From assembly GCA_034766995.1 (NCBI GenBank), contig CM068325.1, forward strand, positions 4,594,446-4,658,445: a stretch of DNA of 64,000 nucleotides, given 5' to 3'. Both the position numbers and the translations under genes were made by a program. This stretch comes from Acanthacorydalis orientalis. Taxonomy: Eukaryota; Arthropoda; Insecta; Megaloptera; Corydalidae. Of the stretch, positions 12,753 through 25,230 are shown piece after piece; position 1 is the stretch's first letter; every line of letters starts with the position of its first letter. Below the pieces are notes generated by a model that saw only the letters and a list, made by a program, of their open reading frames with translations, did no database searches and was not told where the DNA came from.

Positions 12753-14860
12753 TAGGTTAAAACAAAACACAAAAAAACCATTATATAGATAATGATAATG
12801 ATTAAAAAAAAACTCTTCACGCACTGACGCCCAAACAAATTTTCAATGGACACCGTTCGTAGGCTAGAAGTTTCTTTCCATTTTCGCGAAGCGATTCGAA
12901 AAGACAGTCGAACGACGACCAAACGATTCGATGATGTTTTCGATCCGAAAAGTAAAAACAAACGAACACGCGAAACAGAATCGAAAAAATCAAAAACGAC
13001 CGGATCGAACGGCACGTTCTGGTGAAAGGGTGGTCCGGAGATTTCAACGAACACGACGCTCGTTCGATTCGAACCCGGAATCGAGCTGTCGAGACCGCGC
13101 GCTCACAACATCTCAATCGTGCGCGGGTTCTCTCTCTCTTTCTCTCGCTCTAACACACACACACACACACACAATATCTATCTATCTGTATCTCATTGCA
13201 CGTTTACTATCTATCTCTTTCGATCGGACATGACCTAGAATCTCGCTCACTCTCTCATTCGACACACACGCACACGTTTCCGGATCTCTTCAGCATGTTT
13301 TCAGTTTTCCCCTTCCTCACTTGTCGAGTGTGTGGTTCTGTTTGCGTTTGTTTTTTTTTACTGTTTTGTTTCTTTCTCGAAGAACATGTCCGCCGTGACT
13401 GTAGAGAATCATCAGAGCGTTGTATCGATTCCTTTAGATAGATTCCGCTTGTCGTTCAGTCGAAACGTCGGACATGTTGTGTTCTATTGAAATCTTCGCG
13501 ATCCGCCGGCACGGACGGACCGTTCAGAGGTGTTTTCCGGCGTCGGCACGTGCGCGCGCGCGCGGATTTCCCCGGAGAGACGGTCCGTGCGCGCGCGCGC
13601 GCCGGAACGGACCGACCGGTCGGTCTCGGAGCGGCGATGACGACGCTCAAACGGTAATCGATACGGAAATGAACTGGGGAAAAATTATATATATATATTG
13701 TGTAGTCTGCACGTGATTATTAACGCATTGGAGCACTTTTCAAACTTTGTCATTTCATATTGAACCTTCCAGTCGGCGTGCGCGACGGCGGCCGGGAAGC
13801 AGGGACTGTTTCCGAGTCGTGTCCGAGATCTATGGGGAAAAAACGTACAATAACGTCTGTCCAGATGGTCGATATATGAGTATTAATGACTATTAACCCT
13901 ATAGTGTCATCGATTTTCAAGTTTTCTCGATCGATACCTGAATTTTGTTGAAAACCCTGATAGAGAAAACAACTCTACGGTCCTGTTTGTCGAGTTTTGT
14001 GGGAACACATCCCGATTTCCAGTTAAAACCGAAGACCTTAAAGCCGATCGATGTGAAATCACGGCCCTAGATCGGGATTTTCGGACGGAATCTCAGAATT
14101 AACAGCATCTTCATCAAAAATCATTTGTAGAATATTTTTTTCTTTATTTATTCGTTTTATTTCTTTCTTCAGAACAGCTTCCAGTTTTGTGATCCTTCCA
14201 TTATCCTCTTCAGCATAAAATAGTGTTAGTTCGTGTCTGAAGAGTCACTTCCTTTCGATTCCGATCTGAGTATCGAACTGGAATTTGATTTTGGAACAAC
14301 TTACAGTATCGATCACACTCTCTATCTATAAAAAAAATATCCTTACACATATTTGTACTTGTTTTTCTCGTTTATCACGGATTCATATATTTTTTTTCTC
14401 TGAAAAAAAACATATTCCTGAAAATCAAATTCTTGGATACGACTCAGTAGTGATTTGTTTCTCTGTAATCGCCTGATTCTTCCCCATAGCAGAAATGATT
14501 TAATAATGTTTAGATTTGGAAAAACCGAACCGAGTTCTGTGGAAAAACGTGTTGTGTTTTTTTTTTTTTGATAGAGGATCCCTATCAGAACTTCCGAAAT
14601 TCAAAACGTGCTCCTCCGTGGAAACAGCTCTACCTCTCAGTTCTCTTTCTACCGTTCTGACCAGAGACGTTATGAAATTTTTTTTAACACACTCTATACA
14701 TTTTTAAAAACTGAATTTCAGAAGTCTACAAATCGTTTCGAGGAAATTCGAGTTGATTGTCTGTTTGTTTTCGAATTTCTAAACGGGAAATCGTGATTTT
14801 TTTATGATTTATTTTGATTTTTAGAATTTGTATCAAATTTAATATTCGTTATAAAATTTT
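12241..14860. other. CpG-rich islands and AT-rich sequence, no assembled gene
   Basis: CpG-rich pieces at about 12440-12680, 12830-13110 and 13490-13830 alternate with poly-T, a (TA)n tract at 12710-12749 and CA/CT repeats at 13130-13180. Frames are open on both strands in the islands without clear codon preference. Some could be first exons or UTRs of undetected genes. Confidence 0.4.
13551..13602. repeat. Two (CG)n tracts
   Basis: Alternating purine-pyrimidine runs TGCGCGCGCGCGCG (13551-13564) and TGCGCGCGCGCGCGC (13588-13602) lie 23 bp apart inside a CpG island. Such runs can adopt left-handed DNA; any function is inference. Confidence 0.8.
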
Positions 14861-14861
14861 C

Positions 14862-15255
14862 AATCGAATTTCTCATCGAAATTGACTTTAAATATATTTT
14901 AAACAATTAAAATGTGATCAGTCCTTTTCAGAAGGACACTGAGTATATAATGATAGACATTTCTTCATTTTATATTTTTTTAAAAAAATCCTGTCAGTCT
15001 TTTTCTTCGATTTTTCAAGATTTTCAGGCTTCTAATCGAATTTCTCATTGAAATCAACTTTAAATATATTTTAAACTATTAAAATGTAATCAGTCGTTTT
15101 CAGAAGGACACCGAGTATATATTGATAGACATTTCTTCATTTTATTTTTTTTTAAAAAAATCCTGTCAGTCTTTTTCTTCGATTTTTCAAGATTTTCAGG
15201 CTTCTAATTGAATTTCCCATTGAAATCGACTTTAAATATATTTTAAACACTTAAA
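14862..15255. repeat. Tandem repeat, 172-bp unit
   Basis: The block GAATTTCTCATCGAAATTGA starts near 14865 and returns, with substitutions, near 15037 and 15209, exactly 172 bp apart. It is followed in each full unit by AAGGACACTGAGTATAT and CCTGTCAGTC blocks. The third unit is truncated. Confidence 0.88.
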
Positions 15256-15264
15256 AATTTTCCG

Positions 15265-15618
15265 CCGCTTAGACTGATCTCGTGATCAGTCCGGACGTTC
15301 AATAATTAAAAAAATCGACCGATCTCGAGCCGGGATCAAACGAAATCCAATCGACAGACATGGAAACAGTCCTGAAAATCCGCACCGTTGTTCAGCGCGT
15401 CCGGCGTTTCCACCTACTCTCGTATAGAAATTTATCAACCAGATAATTGAATATATATATAAAAAGAAAATCTATATATATATATACATACACGCAATGT
15501 CCGTATATTTGATATGGATTAGGTTTATTGAATAAATAAATAAAGACAAGTAAATACAATTAGATAAAACATATAATAATTATTTATTAAATGATTAAAG
15601 CTGTACACACACACACAT

Positions 15619-15654
<36 letters not shown>

Positions 15655-16019
15655 GTGGGTGTGTCCTACATATATAAAAAAAATTATATATATATATGAA
15701 AAAAAATATATAATTACGGATTATAATTCTAATAATATACACTGCCAGATTCCGTACGAAAAGAAAAAAAATCCAAAAAAAATACACAAAAAAAATATAT
15801 AATGAAATAAAACAAACATAATGTACTTTAAAGTATTTAGATTTATTTTCTATATAAAAAAAAAAAAAAACGGGACTGTATCGTCGAGTGGGCGGCGGCG
15901 GTGGGACAAAGTGGACGGGTCCTGTCTCTGTCGGTCTCTGTTGTTGTTTTTACAGTCGGCAATTGGTCCGATCGGGCGATCGAGACACGAGACTGTCGGG
16001 CGACGTGATCAGATCTCTC
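15265..16019. other. AT-rich sequence with CA and TA microsatellites
   Basis: No gene recognised. Alternating AC and TA tracts lie at about 15605-15652, and a poly-A run at 15858-15871. A small GC-rich piece at 15880-16010 has no identifiable product. Confidence 0.45.
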
Positions 16020-16260
16020 AAATCAGGTCGAATCGAGCCCGATTCGATCATATTTAGCACGGTATGATCAGGTTTAATCAGATCTGGTCGAACCTGGACA
16101 TGCCCGATCAGTTACATTCAACCAGATCTGATTGTATCAGTCAAATCTGGTCAGATCGAGTCCGATTCGATCAGATTTGTCCAGACCTGGCTAGATTTGA
16201 TCAGCTTTGTCCAAATCTAGACATGTTCGATTAGCTACATTCAACCAGACTTGATCCTAT
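16020..16260. repeat. Degenerate repeat (GATCAGATCTGGTC-like)
   Basis: Motifs such as CAGATCTGGTCGAACCTGGACATG recur in diverged form at about 16080, 16140 and 16200, giving a roughly 60-120 bp higher-order period. A CTT-rich stretch follows at 16260-16320. Confidence 0.65.
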
Positions 16261-16439
16261 CTTCTTCTTCATCTTCTTCTCACTTCTTCACTTCTTCTCG
16301 CTTCATTAAACGCTCTTCACTTCTCTTCGATCCGAATTTACTGTTAAATCCCACACAAGAAACTATTAAACGACATCCCCCATTCTCTGGATGTTACCAA
16401 AACCCGAAAAAAACCGACTCTCTTCAATAAACAACGCGC

Positions 16440-16700
16440 TCTTTCTTCCACTTTGACCGAACCTCGACGCCGAGTCTTGCCCGGTCTTTTCCGGTCCGGG
16501 ACGTCGTCGGGGACCTTCGAGGACGCCCGACGGTCTCCCTTTCGATCCGCCGGACCGACTAGAGCTCATGTGCGGCCCGACCCGGAAAACCGAAACGAGA
16601 AACGACGAGACGGCCCTGTCCCTTCCCACGTTTCGATCGAAACGGCCATTCGGGACTGTTTGTGGACAGTCGTGTCGATTGATAGATGCATTATATAGAT
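16440..16700. other. GC-rich island, coding status unclear
   Basis: CpG-rich block open on both strands (81 codons on plus from 16453, 116 codons on minus from 16716). Neither frame contains a recognisable domain and splice signals are not decisive. It could be an exon, a promoter-proximal UTR or composition only. Confidence 0.3.
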
Positions 16701-16793
16701 ACACACACACGTACACTCGAGGGAAAAAATGTAGACGAACAATGTTTTTCTTAGATGTAAGGACGTGTGGATTTGGTGATTATTTTTTTTTAA

Positions 16794-16825
<32 letters not shown>

Positions 16826-17359
16826 TTGATTGTAAGAAATGATCAATGACGAGAGACTTAATTGAAACAAACATGTTTTAAATGTGATCGAAGAACGTCC
16901 AACGACAGTCCGGACAGCAACGAAGTGAGAGGCAAATGGAAATTCCCGCCAAGGGATTCGGTTGCCAGCACGACAGCATGAAGCAAGCTGCGGTAAACAA
17001 ACAAACGAACGGACGGAACGAAAAAAAAACAGAAAAGAAACGCTTATAGAAACAGCACACTAGCTCGCATATTTATGTGGACCGTGCACGTGTGCGCACG
17101 CTTGGAATCGAGCCGGCGAGCGAGAAGAAGAGAAACTGCGGTCGTTGTACTCAACACTCGAAGGGAATAAAATCGAACATAATTTTTTTTTTAATGAAAA
17201 AAAAATTAAATCAAACGACGGACCGTTAACGGTGACTCCTAGTGATATTTAATACATACATACATATATATAAAAGGTATATAAAATAAAAATGATTGTT
17301 TTCATTTCGAACGATCAAGTAAGAGACAGACAGACAGTGAATCCGCACATCGACGTCGG

Positions 17360-17640
17360 TGTCTACTTGATCGAGTGGGCCGCGCGTGTCGACGAGTGAC
17401 GTTCGAGTGCGCGGCGACCCGTCGTTCGCGACCGCTCGATCGGACCTGTCCACTCCGGGGACACGCCCGGACGTTCCTCGGTCCGGGATCGAGCCGGCGG
17501 CGCGTTCGAGATGGCCGACAACTCGACTGCGACGGTCGCATCTCTAGTCCTAGTTCTAGTCGAAGAGTTCCCGATTCATCCGTTCTCAGTGACGTTCGTC
17601 TGGTTTTCCTCGATCCGATAGTTCATCGATAGTTTTATCA
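17360..17640 (+). other. CpG island with possible start codon at 17512
   Basis: A CpG-rich block precedes ATG in a good context (CGAGATGG) at 17512, opening a 37-codon frame that begins MADNSTATVASLVLVLVEEF and stops before 17630. This could be a promoter/5' exon, but no donor of good quality and no downstream exon could be linked. The start could belong to a gene of which the rest is unrecognised. Confidence 0.25.
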
Positions 17641-17719
17641 CGTGGACACGTGTTCGATTCTATCCTTTTTTCCTTTTGTTTTTCTGAATGGGAACGGTTC
17701 AGTAAGCTGTTAAGAACGA

Positions 17720-17808
17720 GCATCGATACAGCGACGGGGACGTACGACCTTGCGGATTCCTTAGAAGGGACCGCTGGTCCTGTAGTCGACCCGTCGCTGT
17801 ATCCATGC
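17720..17808 (+). ncRNA. Candidate microRNA-precursor-like stem-loop
   Basis: An 89-nt segment folds on itself. The outer arms 17720-17738 and 17790-17808 pair at 18 of 19 positions. Pairing continues inward through GACC/GGTC (17746-17749 with 17776-17779) and an apical stem around GCGG (17752-17755) and CCGC (17771-17774), closing on a 4-nt loop near 17762-17765. Such length and nested pairing with small bulges match a pre-miRNA hairpin. I do not recognise a known mature sequence, and the strand is arbitrary because the DNA is nearly palindromic. It could instead be a small inverted-repeat transposon relic. An 85-codon frame also crosses it. Confidence 0.4.
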
Positions 17809-17908
17809 GACCTTCTGTACGTTCTGTGTACATTTGTGTTGTCACTGTTGCGACAGTCCGGTCGAAATCGAGTGGTCGGTCGTGAATCGAAGCCAGAAGA
17901 CTTATAAA

Positions 17909-18760
17909 AAATGTTTAATCATTTTTCATTTTTTTTAAAAAGAACTTGACGAGGGATCTGCCCGTTTTGATTGTAATTCGTGCGAAATCCGTACTCGAAA
18001 TCGAATCAGAGCCTGATCATTCACTCTAAAGACTTGTTCTTGTGTTTTCTGTATAAAGAATGATCAGTTGATCCGGGAAAACGGTACGGTTGATCGGTAA
18101 GGATCTATTCTTACAGTCTTCTACGAAAATACGGACAGTTATTCGTTTTCCTGCCGAGAAAACTGTTAAAACTTGCAAAATCCGTCGTAACCTCAAAAGA
18201 AAAATCGAAACGGTATAATTTCATAATTAATCAATTATCGACTCTTATCTCTACAAATAAACATCTGGAGCGATTCAAATATTTTTTTTTAGAGTTGGTC
18301 GGATTTTAAACTTGAGTTCCACTCTCAAATATTTTTCTGGACGGTACGACCGTTCGAGTACAGCTTGTGAATTTTTTTCCTAATTAAATCGTTTGAGTAG
18401 GATCGAATGTATCGATTTTTAAGAAGGGCTCTATTAAAAATCAACTTCTGTATCGGTTTTCCGCCGGATAAAACTGTTTAAAAATCATAAATTCGCCATA
18501 ACCTCGAAACGAGTCTCTAGAAAGAACAGAATACAGATTTGGAGACAGCAAAACTTCTCAATTGATGATTTTTTTACTTTTATCTTTACCCCGATAAAGA
18601 TTTTTTTTTCAAAAAAAACAAAAAAACAAAAATACAGATCTTAAAGCAGTGTGGGAACTTCACAGAATAGTGTTGGCACCCGCGTTCGCGACCCAGTTGT
18701 TTTTTCGTCCCGCCAATGACCTCATCGGCTTGAGAGAAAAAATCCGGCGCGATTCGTAAT
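17909..18760. other. No gene recognised
   Basis: AT-rich unique sequence with poly-T runs. A weak two-copy similarity exists around the phrases CCTGCCGAGAAAACTG (near 18152) and CCGCCGGATAAAACTG (near 18461). Confidence 0.4.
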
Positions 18761-18764
18761 CGAA

Positions 18765-18974
18765 ATGACTGTGAGAATTCGTATCCTGCCTGATTTTCAT
18801 CTTTCGTCGCGCGAATCGAATCGAAAACGATCACAACCGATCGAAATCCGATCCGAATCGGACGATCCGGAACTTCGACCGGACGTCGCGGCGCCCATCC
18901 CCCCTCTACTTAGATTTAAAGACGACTCCTCGTTTCTGTCATACGAAAAAGTATTATCTAGTTCAGCTAAATAG
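18765..18974 (+). CDS. Possible C-terminal exon (weak)
   Basis: A plus-strand frame of 69 codons ends with TAG at 18972-18974, just before a long AT-rich tract that could be a 3' UTR. Its second half has protein-like composition, including residues SDDPELRPDVAAPIPPLLRF and FLSYEKVLSSSAK, and uses CpG-rich codons. No clear acceptor or partner exon was identified, and the ATG at 18765 may not be a start. The family is not recognised. Confidence 0.22.
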   Translation: MTVRIRILPDFHLSSRESNRKRSQPIEIRSESDDPELRPDVAAPIPPLLRFKDDSSFLSYEKVLSSSAK

Positions 18975-20189
18975 ATTCAGAATGCAATTGAGACACTCTA
19001 TGAGAAGAATATTCAAATTTACAATGATTATAATTAATTAAAGAAAAAAAAAACTTATATTTAATAAAAACAAAAACAAAACAAACAAAAAAAATAATAA
19101 TAATGATAGTCGGACGGTGTGGATGAGAATAAGAATTAATATTATAGTTATATATATATATATCGAATACGCAGCAACAAAAAACACACACACACTATTA
19201 TATATATAGAACAATAGTTATGTGCACACACACACACACACACACAAGTGTGTGTGTGTGTGTGTGTGCGGAGACAGACAAAGAAAAAATATAAATATAT
19301 ATATATAAATAAATGATAAGAAAAATACATATATATATATATAGAGACAATTGACGCTCGTTATTCACTCGAAACGTCGGACGTCATTTCGTTCACGCAC
19401 TTTGTTTATTTCATTTGGTCGTGAATGGTGTTCGAGCGTGGTTAATGTTAAGCCATCTGAAATACACAACAATACTGCCATCGTCTAATCTTTAAACAAA
19501 TATTAAATAAGGTATTGGCCTAAACGTTTCCGGTTCTCTGTTTCGTGTCCGACGTTTCCGGTACTCGACGCGGGCGCGGGCGGGTCGAGCGCGGTCAGAT
19601 ACGGGGTAGCGCGGGATGTGTTTTTCCGGCGAGAAACTGACGACGAGATGATTATTCTAAATCAATGTACATATTGTTAAATATAACTTAAATATGAATG
19701 AAAAGATTGAAAAAAAAAATAAAATAAAATAAACCATTATTAATAATAATAATTAATTGATTAATTCATTACGGTATTTCATTGAGGGAGTAAGGGAAGA
19801 AAATAATAAAAAAAATTTATTGAATTTAAATCAAGAATACACAAATTATATACATATAGATTATATATGAGTAAACGTATAAAAGTGAACCCGGAACACA
19901 ACAATAGCAGTTTGATCGATTCAGTTCTGTTCTACACGACTGGCGTCCACCGTGTTTCCGTTCGTTGCTTTCCGATCGGACGCCGCGCGTTCGATGCTCG
20001 GCCGTGCGTGTATTTTTCACCTCCTCCTCTTCTTCTATTTCGATTCGAGCAGAGATCCGAGCGTGCCTGTCCGACGTAACCCTGAATGGAGGGAATCTCA
20101 TGTAATTGTTGATAATCTCTCCGAACCCTTTTATGAATTTCAAAAAAATCGAATATTGTGTTCTGTGACTCTCGAACAGATCTGTTATT
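18975..20189. other. AT-rich sequence with microsatellites
   Basis: Contains TA, CA and GT tracts (about 19145-19350), poly-A runs and a GC-rich piece at 19540-19640. Another GC-enriched piece at 19920-20080 is open on both strands without recognisable product. No gene assembled. Confidence 0.45.
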
Positions 20190-20665
20190 CGTAGAAATCG
20201 AAGAACAGTACTCACTCGTCTGAAATTTAACATAAATCGTTTGAAATCACAAACAAATAAAGCGATTTCTTTGGAAAAAAAGCTGTTTAAAGAGGGTTCC
20301 GATCGATTTATATCTGATAACAGGTCTGTTGTTAAAGAAATGTACTCCCTTGTATGAAATTTCATAGAAATAAAACGATTTTTTAGGAAAAAAACTGTTT
20401 GAAGAGGGTTCATATCGATTTATATCTGATAACAGATCTGTTGTTAAAGAACTGTACTCCCTTGTATGAAATTTCAGATAAATAAAACGATTTATTGGGA
20501 AAAAACTGTTTATAGAGGGTTCAGATCGATTTATATTTGATAACAGGTCTGCTATTCATAAAAATCGAAGAACCCTACTCACTAGTCTGAAATTTCAGGC
20601 AAATAAAACGATTTTTTGTGAAAAAAAACTGTTTTAAAAAGGGTTCAGATCGATTTTTCCATAAA
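20190..20665. repeat. Tandem array, about 115-122 bp unit
   Basis: Four units share AAAACTGTTTAAAGAGGGTTC (near 20278, 20392, 20504 and 20627, with substitutions), TCGATTTATATCTGATAACA and ACTCCCTTGTATGAAATTTCA. Adjacent units differ by scattered substitutions. Confidence 0.88.
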
Positions 20666-22310
20666 AACAAACGATTGTTCAGTCAAAGTGTGCCTTGACG
20701 TTGACATCTCGCCCGTCAAGCATCCGATTTCGTGTCAAAACATTTAATATTCCACACAGTCATCATGTAATATCGAAAACAAGTCCATTTATCATCGGAT
20801 CTGTACAGAAATGTCACCGATTGTCGCACGGATCGCTCGAAAATCTGAAAAAATCACTGAAAAAAATCGAATACCGCGGATTTTCAAACTTGAAACAATA
20901 CTCGCACCTTCTAAACCAATAACGAGGCAGCATACGACAATCCTGCGTTCTGATTGGTCTCGCTTGGAGCTTTCGCGCTGATTAATCAAGGCACGCTTTG
21001 ACTAATTAATACTTTCACTTGAATATCGTTCGAATCTTATGTATAAGGACAACATGTCTTATCTGTTTTATTTATTTTTTTTTTTTGAAAAACGAATGTA
21101 ATTTTTTTTAATTATTTTCTTTTGAACAAACAATTGTACATTTTTTCTGTTCCACTCGATATTCTAGCCTTACTGTTCATGTTTTAAATATTAGATAGTC
21201 TAACTGTGTACATTTCTGTGATGTTAATCTGTTTCCTACTGGATCCATCGATCCTGATGGGTCGTTCGAATACAGCTAGGTTTCGATCAGGCTCCGGCGA
21301 ACGGTACCTCGATCCTGTTCTTGTGGCAGCGAACGAGCTCCCGTTTATTTACATACAAATGATGGAAATGATGGAAGGAACTTGTTATTTAAATTCGAAA
21401 AGGCACGAGTAGCGAAACTGAGTGTAAAGATGGGAAATTCTTTTTCTCTCTCTTTCTTGTTTGATCGACGGACGAGGATTTACAGTAAGTGCCGCACTTG
21501 GGCCATCGATCGAATGCCCACCCTCCTCCTCCTCCCATTTTGTCAGAATGAATTGAGAGACATCCGTCTGTTTGTAGTTCTGTTGAATATTTCAACAGAA
21601 AAAAATGGTCAGTGATCGATGAAAAATCTCTAAGATTTCCCATCCATCTCGTTTATTTTTCTTAAAAAAAAATTATGACCTTCTTTCACATAGATTTCAA
21701 GATCAGAATGTTTACCAAAAAAAAAGTAGGTCCACTTTTTCATCACACAATCGAAGTTAAGATTGAAAATAAAATTTCCGGCCTTTCAGAATCCTCCACC
21801 GTGCTTATCGACCGTTATTGAACGATCCTAGATGCAGATTTCTCGTCACCACCTTCAGATTCTCTCTCTCTTCTTTTTGCTACTCTTTCGAATCCGCAAG
21901 CGTGGAATCGGCATCGGCCGATTGTCCTTTGTATCGTTCATACAGGAAGACATCATCCGCGAGCTTTTTCCGATCCGAGTGCGCTTGTTTGATCGAATCG
22001 AAACGTCTGATTGGTCGTGATCGTGCGACTGTTTCTGCACGGCGAATCGGACGGCTCGCGCGCTTACCAGGCATTTGTTTTCGGGTCTAGTCAACTAGAT
22101 AGGCCAGCATTTGGGCGACGCCTATCCCCGTTTCGGCTCATCTGATACTCCTGTGTCGCTGTGACGCTTCCTGTCGTGAATTCGCACTGAATCGAACACT
22201 CGATCCCTGTCCAATCGGAATCTAGCTGTAGAATTGTGTGTAATTCGACTCGATCGAATCGAGATTCATCGAAAGATGGACCGGTAGGGGATGGATCGTC
22301 CAGATTTCAG
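20666..22310. other. No assembled gene; isolated open frames
   Basis: AT-rich sequence with plus-strand open frames at 21206-21412 and 21818-22090. Parts (for example ERYLDPVLVAANELPFIYI near 21300-21358) look somewhat protein-like, but no splice chain links them and no domain is recognisable. Confidence 0.35.
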
Positions 22311-22681
22311 GGTTATTGCTCAATGGACGACAGGTTCGAATCGAGTCCCTCGATTCGAGACGATCTCTGCCGACGAGAACCGCTCTTCTTCCCCTCAATC
22401 TCACATCCGGCTCGCTCTCCGAGCGCGTCGGATCCCCCAAAACGTGCGCCGACTGTGCGGTCGCTCCGTCGGGACGGCCTCGGTTCGACGCACGCGAAGG
22501 CCTAACTTCAATTTTCGATCCCCACCACGGTAGGACCGTCCGCCGCGGTATCGCAGACGGACCGGACGGATTCGAAAATCGACGAGCGGCGTCCCGACGC
22601 CGTCGGAATGAGGTTATGTCGTTCGACGATTTTCGTGTCCGTCCGGCATACCGGCGAGACATTCCGTTCACTTCTTCGTGA
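22311..22681 (+). CDS. Possible coding exon in a CpG-rich block (weak)
   Basis: A good acceptor (GATTTCAG ending at 22310) precedes a GC-rich segment whose longest plus frame runs about 122 codons to TGA at 22679-22681. It includes residues such as TSIFDPHHGRTVRRGIADG and MSFDDFRVRPAYRRDIPF. A possible donor lies at 22530 (CACG before GTAGGA). The other two plus frames and a minus frame of 149 codons are also long, so composition alone could explain this. No domain is recognised. Confidence 0.27.
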
Positions 22682-23473
22682 TCGTTGCAGAGATAATGAT
22701 CTGTGTGGCATATCTAGCGATCTGTGAAAGAATTCGAGCGGGCGGGTGATTTGGACGGGGAGAATGTGAAGAAAAAGAACGTTCGCTGTGTGGGAAAAAC
22801 GCGAGGGTCGTTTGAATAGAGATTGGGTGATTGTTTCGGTTTCAGATTGAATTCTTTTATAGATTTATAGATATTTTACACACATATATATAAATGTATA
22901 GGGTGTGTACAAAAAGGATGTACACTGACTGAATGATGGGAAGAAGATGAATAGAAGATAGCGGTTTCGTACAGACACAATTCCTGCGAATTGTGGCCGT
23001 GTTCCTTAGTGTAGAAGACAACAGAGTCTATAATTTGCATTCATTAATTATTATTATTACGAAATCATTGTCTCGATTGATGACGGCGCGGTGCGATCGA
23101 CGATGATTGAATAAAAGATTCTATTATTATTCTTATTGATATTTATTATTATTATTATTATGATTATTATTACGGAAATGATGAAACATGTAAAAAAAAT
23201 TTCCTGAACGCAATAAAATTCTATCTCTATACAATTAAAAGAAAAAAAAATATTAAATTAATTATACTGGCACGTGTTCATGTTATTTATTTATTTATTC
23301 GTTCGTTTAGGTTTTTTTTTCTTTTCTTTTTCTTCTCTTTTGACAGACATCCGAACCACGACTGTCCTTGAACATGAAATCCCGATTTTTCAGTGATTTT
23401 CGGTCTGTTCCGTTTTGGGCAGACGATTCGAACAGGGCTCGACCGGGAAATCGGTGAGGGTCTTCGCGGCAGC

Positions 23474-23497
23474 ATGGATTTCCGGGACACTAGGCAG
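23474..23497 (+). CDS. Possible short first coding exon (weak)
   Basis: ATG at 23474 lies in a GC-rich piece (23400-23500) and is followed by eight codons (MDFRDTRQ) and a good donor, CAG before GTATGT at 23498. It could be the first coding exon of a gene or an alternative leader exon of gene A 4 kb downstream. No transcript evidence; treat as a hint. Confidence 0.18.
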
Positions 23498-23829
23498 GTA
23501 TGTGCTCGTTTTGTTTTTCAATCGGATATTTTGATAGGAGGTTGCGTCGAGAGACGCTGTTCGCGCTTAGATTGCTCCATTGGTGCTTGTCCTGTAGACA
23601 GGGCCAGATTTCCCGTTTGTGATTTTAAAGTGTGAACGTTTCACATTAAAATCCGGTGATAAGACGCGATCACAAGTGATTTTCTGTAACTAAATTAAAA
23701 TGGAAACACTGAGAAGAGTACACAATTCATCTGAAAGGATTATTTACTTCACAAGTGTTCCTGTTATCCAAAAAATAAATCCTGAATACTAAAGTATCGA
23801 CTTTTAACTGCATTTGTTGAAAATTTGTA

Positions 23830-25230
23830 ACTTTTATCTCATCAAATAGGCCTGTGTCGATTTTTCAGAGTGTTTGAACGAGCTTTCAAGGTTTATTTTC
23901 AGATTTACATTTTTTATGAAATATAATTACATGATTTCAAAGAAGATGTATTTTTATACAAACTCTCAAAATTTCAAACCTGTATGAGGCTTTTTACGCC
24001 TTGTGAGGATTTTTAAAGACCTGAAAACAAGGATCAAGGAAATTGATTTCATACCCGATCGACGACATCACCTGTTATCTACGTTTGTTGGAAATTTGCA
24101 ATTTTTATCTTACCACATAGGCCCGTGGTGATTTTTCGAAACATTCAAGCGGGCTTTTTCTGTGTTTACGGTTCGATTTTTCGAAGAAACGTCGCTTTTT
24201 TGTAGAATTTAATCGAGTGATGTTGAAGAAGATCACTTTTTATAGAGACAGTCGAAATTTCAAGTCTGTATAATGCTTATTACGCCTTGTGAGATTTTTT
24301 AAAACTTGAAAAAAGTGTTCAAAGGATTTGATTCTATGCCCGATTAATGAATTGATGAAAAATATAAATGAAAATCGCCTTTATACGTATTTATCTCTGA
24401 TTGAAACGCGGTAATTGAGAGAAGAAAGAAAATGTTGAAAAATACAAAATCGTACCGTTCACTGGACAAGACTATGATTGTACATTGTCGGGGGAAACGC
24501 GAGCGCCGGCGCGGCGCATCGCACGAGTCCGCGCCGGACCGTACCGGCGATTTCCCCCGCTCGTGTAGTCGGTCTCGGATATCGACCGATTCCGTTATAA
24601 TAATTTTAAAACAAAAACTAGTTTTAATTTTACTAATTTATGACTTTTGATTGGTGATCCGTGCAATATCATCAAATTATATTAATTTCATCGAATAATC
24701 GATTAAAAAATCCTGTTCGATTTTCATCCGCAGATCAATATCTTCGAAAATTCTAAGTATTTATTCAAAATAAGACCAGGATATGAAAGAATGTACTTTT
24801 TCCTGTAAATATGAATATTTTGAAATTTTTATAAGAACAATTACGCCTACTGTGATTTTTCAAAGTGTCATCATGGACAATCGCTGTATAATTAGTTTAG
24901 TTTTAAGTTATTGACCAAAAAGTATTTAAATTGTAATTGATTCTAAAAAATATGAGTACTATGTATAAGTACGTACATTTTTCTATACATTTGGAAGTTT
25001 TGAAAATTTTCTAAAGACAATTACGCCTACTGTGATTTTTTAAATTCACATCAAGGACAAGCACTGTATATTTAATTTCGATTTTTCATTCACAGACCAA
25101 TATCTTGAAAACTTGTAACTTCTGCTAAAAAATAAGTACTGGACATGAAAGACAGTACTTTTTACTATAAATCTTGAAATTTTGAAATTTTTACTCGACC
25201 AATTACGCCTACTGTGATTTTTCAAATAAT
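23830..25230 (+). repeat. Dispersed hairpin-bearing repeat element, copy 1
   Basis: First of five related elements. It consists of a left part with two diverged units containing TATTACGCCTTGTGAG-type blocks, the conserved GC-rich hairpin core at 24489-24559, and a right array of units of about 170-180 bp with the box ATTACGCCTACTGTGATTTTT (near 24840, 25020 and 25200). Orientation is defined as plus here. A 72-codon frame from 24432 crosses the core, but frame shifts between copies argue against it being a protein. Confidence 0.85.
24489..24559 (+). other. Conserved GC-rich hairpin core, copy 1
   Basis: The core starts CGGGGGAAA and ends with its exact complement TTTCCCCCG. Inside, CCGGCGCGG pairs with CCGCGCCGG around a 14-nt loop CGCATCGCACGAGT. 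The core is almost all G and C within an AT-rich element and recurs in all five copies. Confidence 0.85.

Noticed and set aside
24432..24650. Small conserved protein (72 codons) across the hairpin core
   Set aside because: The frame differs between copies through one-base indels while the hairpin is kept, so a shared protein is unlikely.
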